In this document: piece after piece, positions 30,839 to 32,250 of the stretch
How the letters are laid out: every line of letters begins with the position of its first letter
Numbering within the stretch: position 1 is the stretch's first letter
DNA from: Desmonostoc vinosum HA7617-LM4
GTDB taxonomy: Bacteria > Cyanobacteriota > Cyanobacteriia > Cyanobacteriales > Nostocaceae
Assembly (NCBI GenBank): GCA_019359515.1
Contig: JAHHHC010000057.1
Location: 1 to 32,250 of the forward strand
DNA: 32,250 nucleotides
Direction: 5' to 3'
Notes under the pieces: model-generated
What the model saw: only the letters and a program-made list of their open reading frames with translations
Told to the model about the DNA's origin: nothing
Databases searched by the model: none
Translations under genes and position numbers: made by a program

Positions 30839-31785
30839 TAAGAGTTATTAGGCGTAAATTCTGTCTCTGATTTTGCTGAATCTAATACTTGCGATCGCTC
30901 CCATATCCAATCTTGTAAAATCGGATTGACTAACTCCGGCGCTTCATCTTGAGGGCAATGTCCCACCCCTTCCAGAGAAATAAACTTTAGCACTTGGGGG
31001 TAATTGGCTAACTCCCTACCCAATTCCACAGGTTCCCAAGGATCAGCTGTTCCCCACAAAATAATTGCGGGACAAGGTAGCAGTGGTAAAAGGTCTTCAG
31101 GTAAGGGGCCTGTAGAATAAGAGGTAAAAGCCAAGAACACAGCCACAGCACCCGGATCGCTTGCTGGTGCAGTTAAAATATCTACTAACTCATCTGTCAC
31201 CACCTCAGCGTTAGCATAGGCTTTAAGGAGAATCTGTCGCACTGTTTTTGGTTTGGCAACTTGATTGAAAAAGAACTCCCCTAGTGGTTTGATAGATAGC
31301 AGGCGTTGTAAAATAGGCGCTCCGAAACGACGACTCCAAGGTAGCGTGGCTCGTTTGCGATCGTGCAGTAACCGTAAGGAACAGTTAAGCAAGGCAATTC
31401 CTAAACCAATATCCGGGTTACTCACTACTGCTTGCATCACCACAATACAACCGATTGAATTCCCTACTAAAAAAGCTGGCTCACCCACAACTTCGCGGCA
31501 AAAATCTGCCACTTGTTGTCCCCAAGTTTCTAGCGTGTAAGCTATTGTTTCACCTGGTTGCGGCTTAGCAGAAGCACCAAAACCGATTAAATCAATGGCA
31601 TAAACACGACAATTGTCTGCCAAGACAGGAATATTTTTTCGCCAGTGCCACCAAGAGGCTCCAAAGCCATGTACCAAAATAACAGCGGGGCCACTGGTTC
31701 CTTGGCTTTGATAACAAATCGATAAATCTTGCCAAATCCAAGTTTTTGTTGAGCTAAGTGTGTTTTTTGAACTAGAGGTTGTCAT
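30838..31785 (-). CDS. Alpha/beta-fold hydrolase
   Basis: A 315-aa alpha/beta hydrolase. The oxyanion-hole motif HGFGASWWHW is at about 39-48, the nucleophile elbow GNSIG has Ser110, the acid is Asp248 (LWGTADPWEP), and the base is His276 (GVGHCPQDE). The lid region is typical of the group often annotated as haloalkane dehalogenase-like or pheophytinase-like hydrolases of cyanobacteria and plastids; the substrate cannot be told. The start ATG at 31783-31785 gives a short polar N-terminus before the domain. The stop codon abuts the ATTACGAATT repeats of copy B. It is convergent with the peptide locus and not obviously linked to it. Confidence 0.9.
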   Translation of the reverse strand: MTTSSSKNTLSSTKTWIWQDLSICYQSQGTSGPAVILVHGFGASWWHWRKNIPVLADNCRVYAIDLIGFGASAKPQPGETIAYTLETWGQQVADFCREVVGEPAFLVGNSIGCIVVMQAVVSNPDIGLGIALLNCSLRLLHDRKRATLPWSRRFGAPILQRLLSIKPLGEFFFNQVAKPKTVRQILLKAYANAEVVTDELVDILTAPASDPGAVAVFLAFTSYSTGPLPEDLLPLLPCPAIILWGTADPWEPVELGRELANYPQVLKFISLEGVGHCPQDEAPELVNPILQDWIWERSQVLDSAKSETEFTPNNS

Positions 31786-31792
31786 AGCAAGT

Positions 31793-31985
31793 AATGGGGA
31801 ATAGGGAGTGGGGAGTGGGGAGTAGGGGAAGAGGCATTTTCATATCCTTGTTGTGTGATTGATCACACGAGTCTCTAACAAGCGTAGCTGCGAGAAGAAG
31901 GAAAAAAACACTCACCCATTTTCTTGACTATCAAATGAAATAAATACTTCTTCTCCACTCCCCACTCCCTACTCTCCACTCCCTA
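31793..31985. repeat. Inverted pair of heptamer repeats upstream of the hydrolase
   Basis: GGGGAATAGGGAGTGGGGAG-type units at 31793-31828 and CTCCACTCCCCACTCCCT-type units at 31952-31985 face each other. Between them is a palindrome GTGTGAT/ATCACAC (31853-31868). The remaining DNA to 32126 is AT-rich without a gene. Confidence 0.7.
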
Positions 31986-32126
31986 TGTTTTGTAATTAAT
32001 TACTGTAAATAACACAGCAGAATTACTGGAATTTTACACTTTAATTGTCAGGTTTATACAAATAAATCATTGAGAGTAGTGTAAATTGGGATATTAAAAC
32101 TCAATTTGCAACCATATTTACCTTTA

Positions 32127-32250
32127 GAGGCTGTTTGAAAAGTTTTGAAGGGTAAAATTTTATGCAAGTCGCCTCACCATGATCCGAATCATGGCAAGGT
32201 AAATAAACGTTTCCGATGTTTCGGGTAATAGCTCATAGTCTCTAACTAAT
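32127..32250 (-). mobile_element. End of an IS5-type insertion sequence, cut by the window edge
   Basis: GAGGCTGTTTGAAAAG at 32127-32142 looks like a terminal inverted repeat, directly followed by the 3' end of a transposase reading frame. The other end of the element lies outside the window. Confidence 0.65.
32160..32250 (-). CDS. Transposase C-terminus, IS5-like (partial)
   Basis: The last 29 codons of a minus-strand frame, ending with TAA at 32160-32162, read RDYELLPETSETFIYLAMIR then IMVRRLA. This matches my memory of the C-terminus of cyanobacterial IS5-type DDE transposases. The catalytic part is outside the window, so activity cannot be judged. Confidence 0.75.
   Translation of the reverse strand, partial: LVRDYELLPETSETFIYLAMIRIMVRRLA

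Noticed and set aside
31853-31868. GTGTGAT/ATCACAC palindrome as a CRP-type binding site
   Set aside because: The half-site spacing (TGTGA-N4-TCACA) is 4 rather than the 6 expected of CRP-family sites.

Overview
The window looks like a chromosomal segment of a filamentous, probably heterocyst-forming cyanobacterium (Nostoc/Calothrix/Tolypothrix type). The evidence is the many GCGATCGC (HIP1) octamers, cyanobacterial families (NblB-like HEAT protein, DUF760, DUF2993, a group 2 sigma factor, an Asr1405-type small protein), and the abundant short tandem repeats (CCCCACT/GGGGACT heptamers, CCCCCTCAT nonamers) and palindromic interspersed repeats between genes. No rRNA, tRNA or CRISPR array was seen. 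The organism assignment is an inference from these features.

Left part (1-6.3 kb), housekeeping: an atypical SDR oxidoreductase, a DUF2993 protein, an RsuA/RluB-type pseudouridine synthase overlapping a RodZ-like HTH membrane protein, 4-alpha-glucanotransferase (malQ), a NUDIX hydrolase and RidA. Next (6.3-9.6 kb) is an accessory island: an interspersed repeat, then a large NACHT NTPase ending in about 28 pentapeptide repeats encoded by an almost pure 15-bp DNA repeat, i.e. a bacterial NLR-like protein. Then (9.6-21 kb), mostly on the minus strand: NblB-like protein, CBS-pair protein, MutT-like NUDIX, DUF760, a SigD-like sigma factor, carB, and a Dps with a histidine-rich ferroxidase site; on the plus strand, a small Asr1405-type protein and a [2Fe-2S] thioredoxin-like ferredoxin; then a secreted Tyr/Arg/His-rich low-complexity protein. 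A 5-TM membrane protein follows.

The most interesting part is 22.4-30.3 kb, a peptide-secretion locus. It has an HlyD-type adaptor, a C39-peptidase ABC transporter (PCAT), and four small precursor genes. Every precursor has a leader of exactly 25 residues ending in Gly-Gly, followed by a wholly different core: one 47-aa core with three Cys, one 44-aa Lys/Asp core with five Cys, and two cores built almost only of Trp, Gly and Arg. The 58-aa precursor at 29547-29723 is easily missed because of its length. Three precursors share an upstream box (CTTTAGRAGAGTTT) 116-120 bp before the ATG, and all four have a hairpin of differing sequence but similar position just before the ribosome binding site. 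A fifth copy of this leader architecture stands 1.1 kb upstream of the HlyD gene in front of a 13-codon ORF. No tailoring enzyme is visible, so the peptides may be secreted unmodified or be modified by enzymes encoded elsewhere.

The right end (30.3-32.25 kb) holds a second copy of the interspersed repeat, interrupted by a 169-bp MITE whose other copy lies at 12.55 kb, then an alpha/beta hydrolase, and the 3' end of an IS5-type transposase gene that runs off the window.
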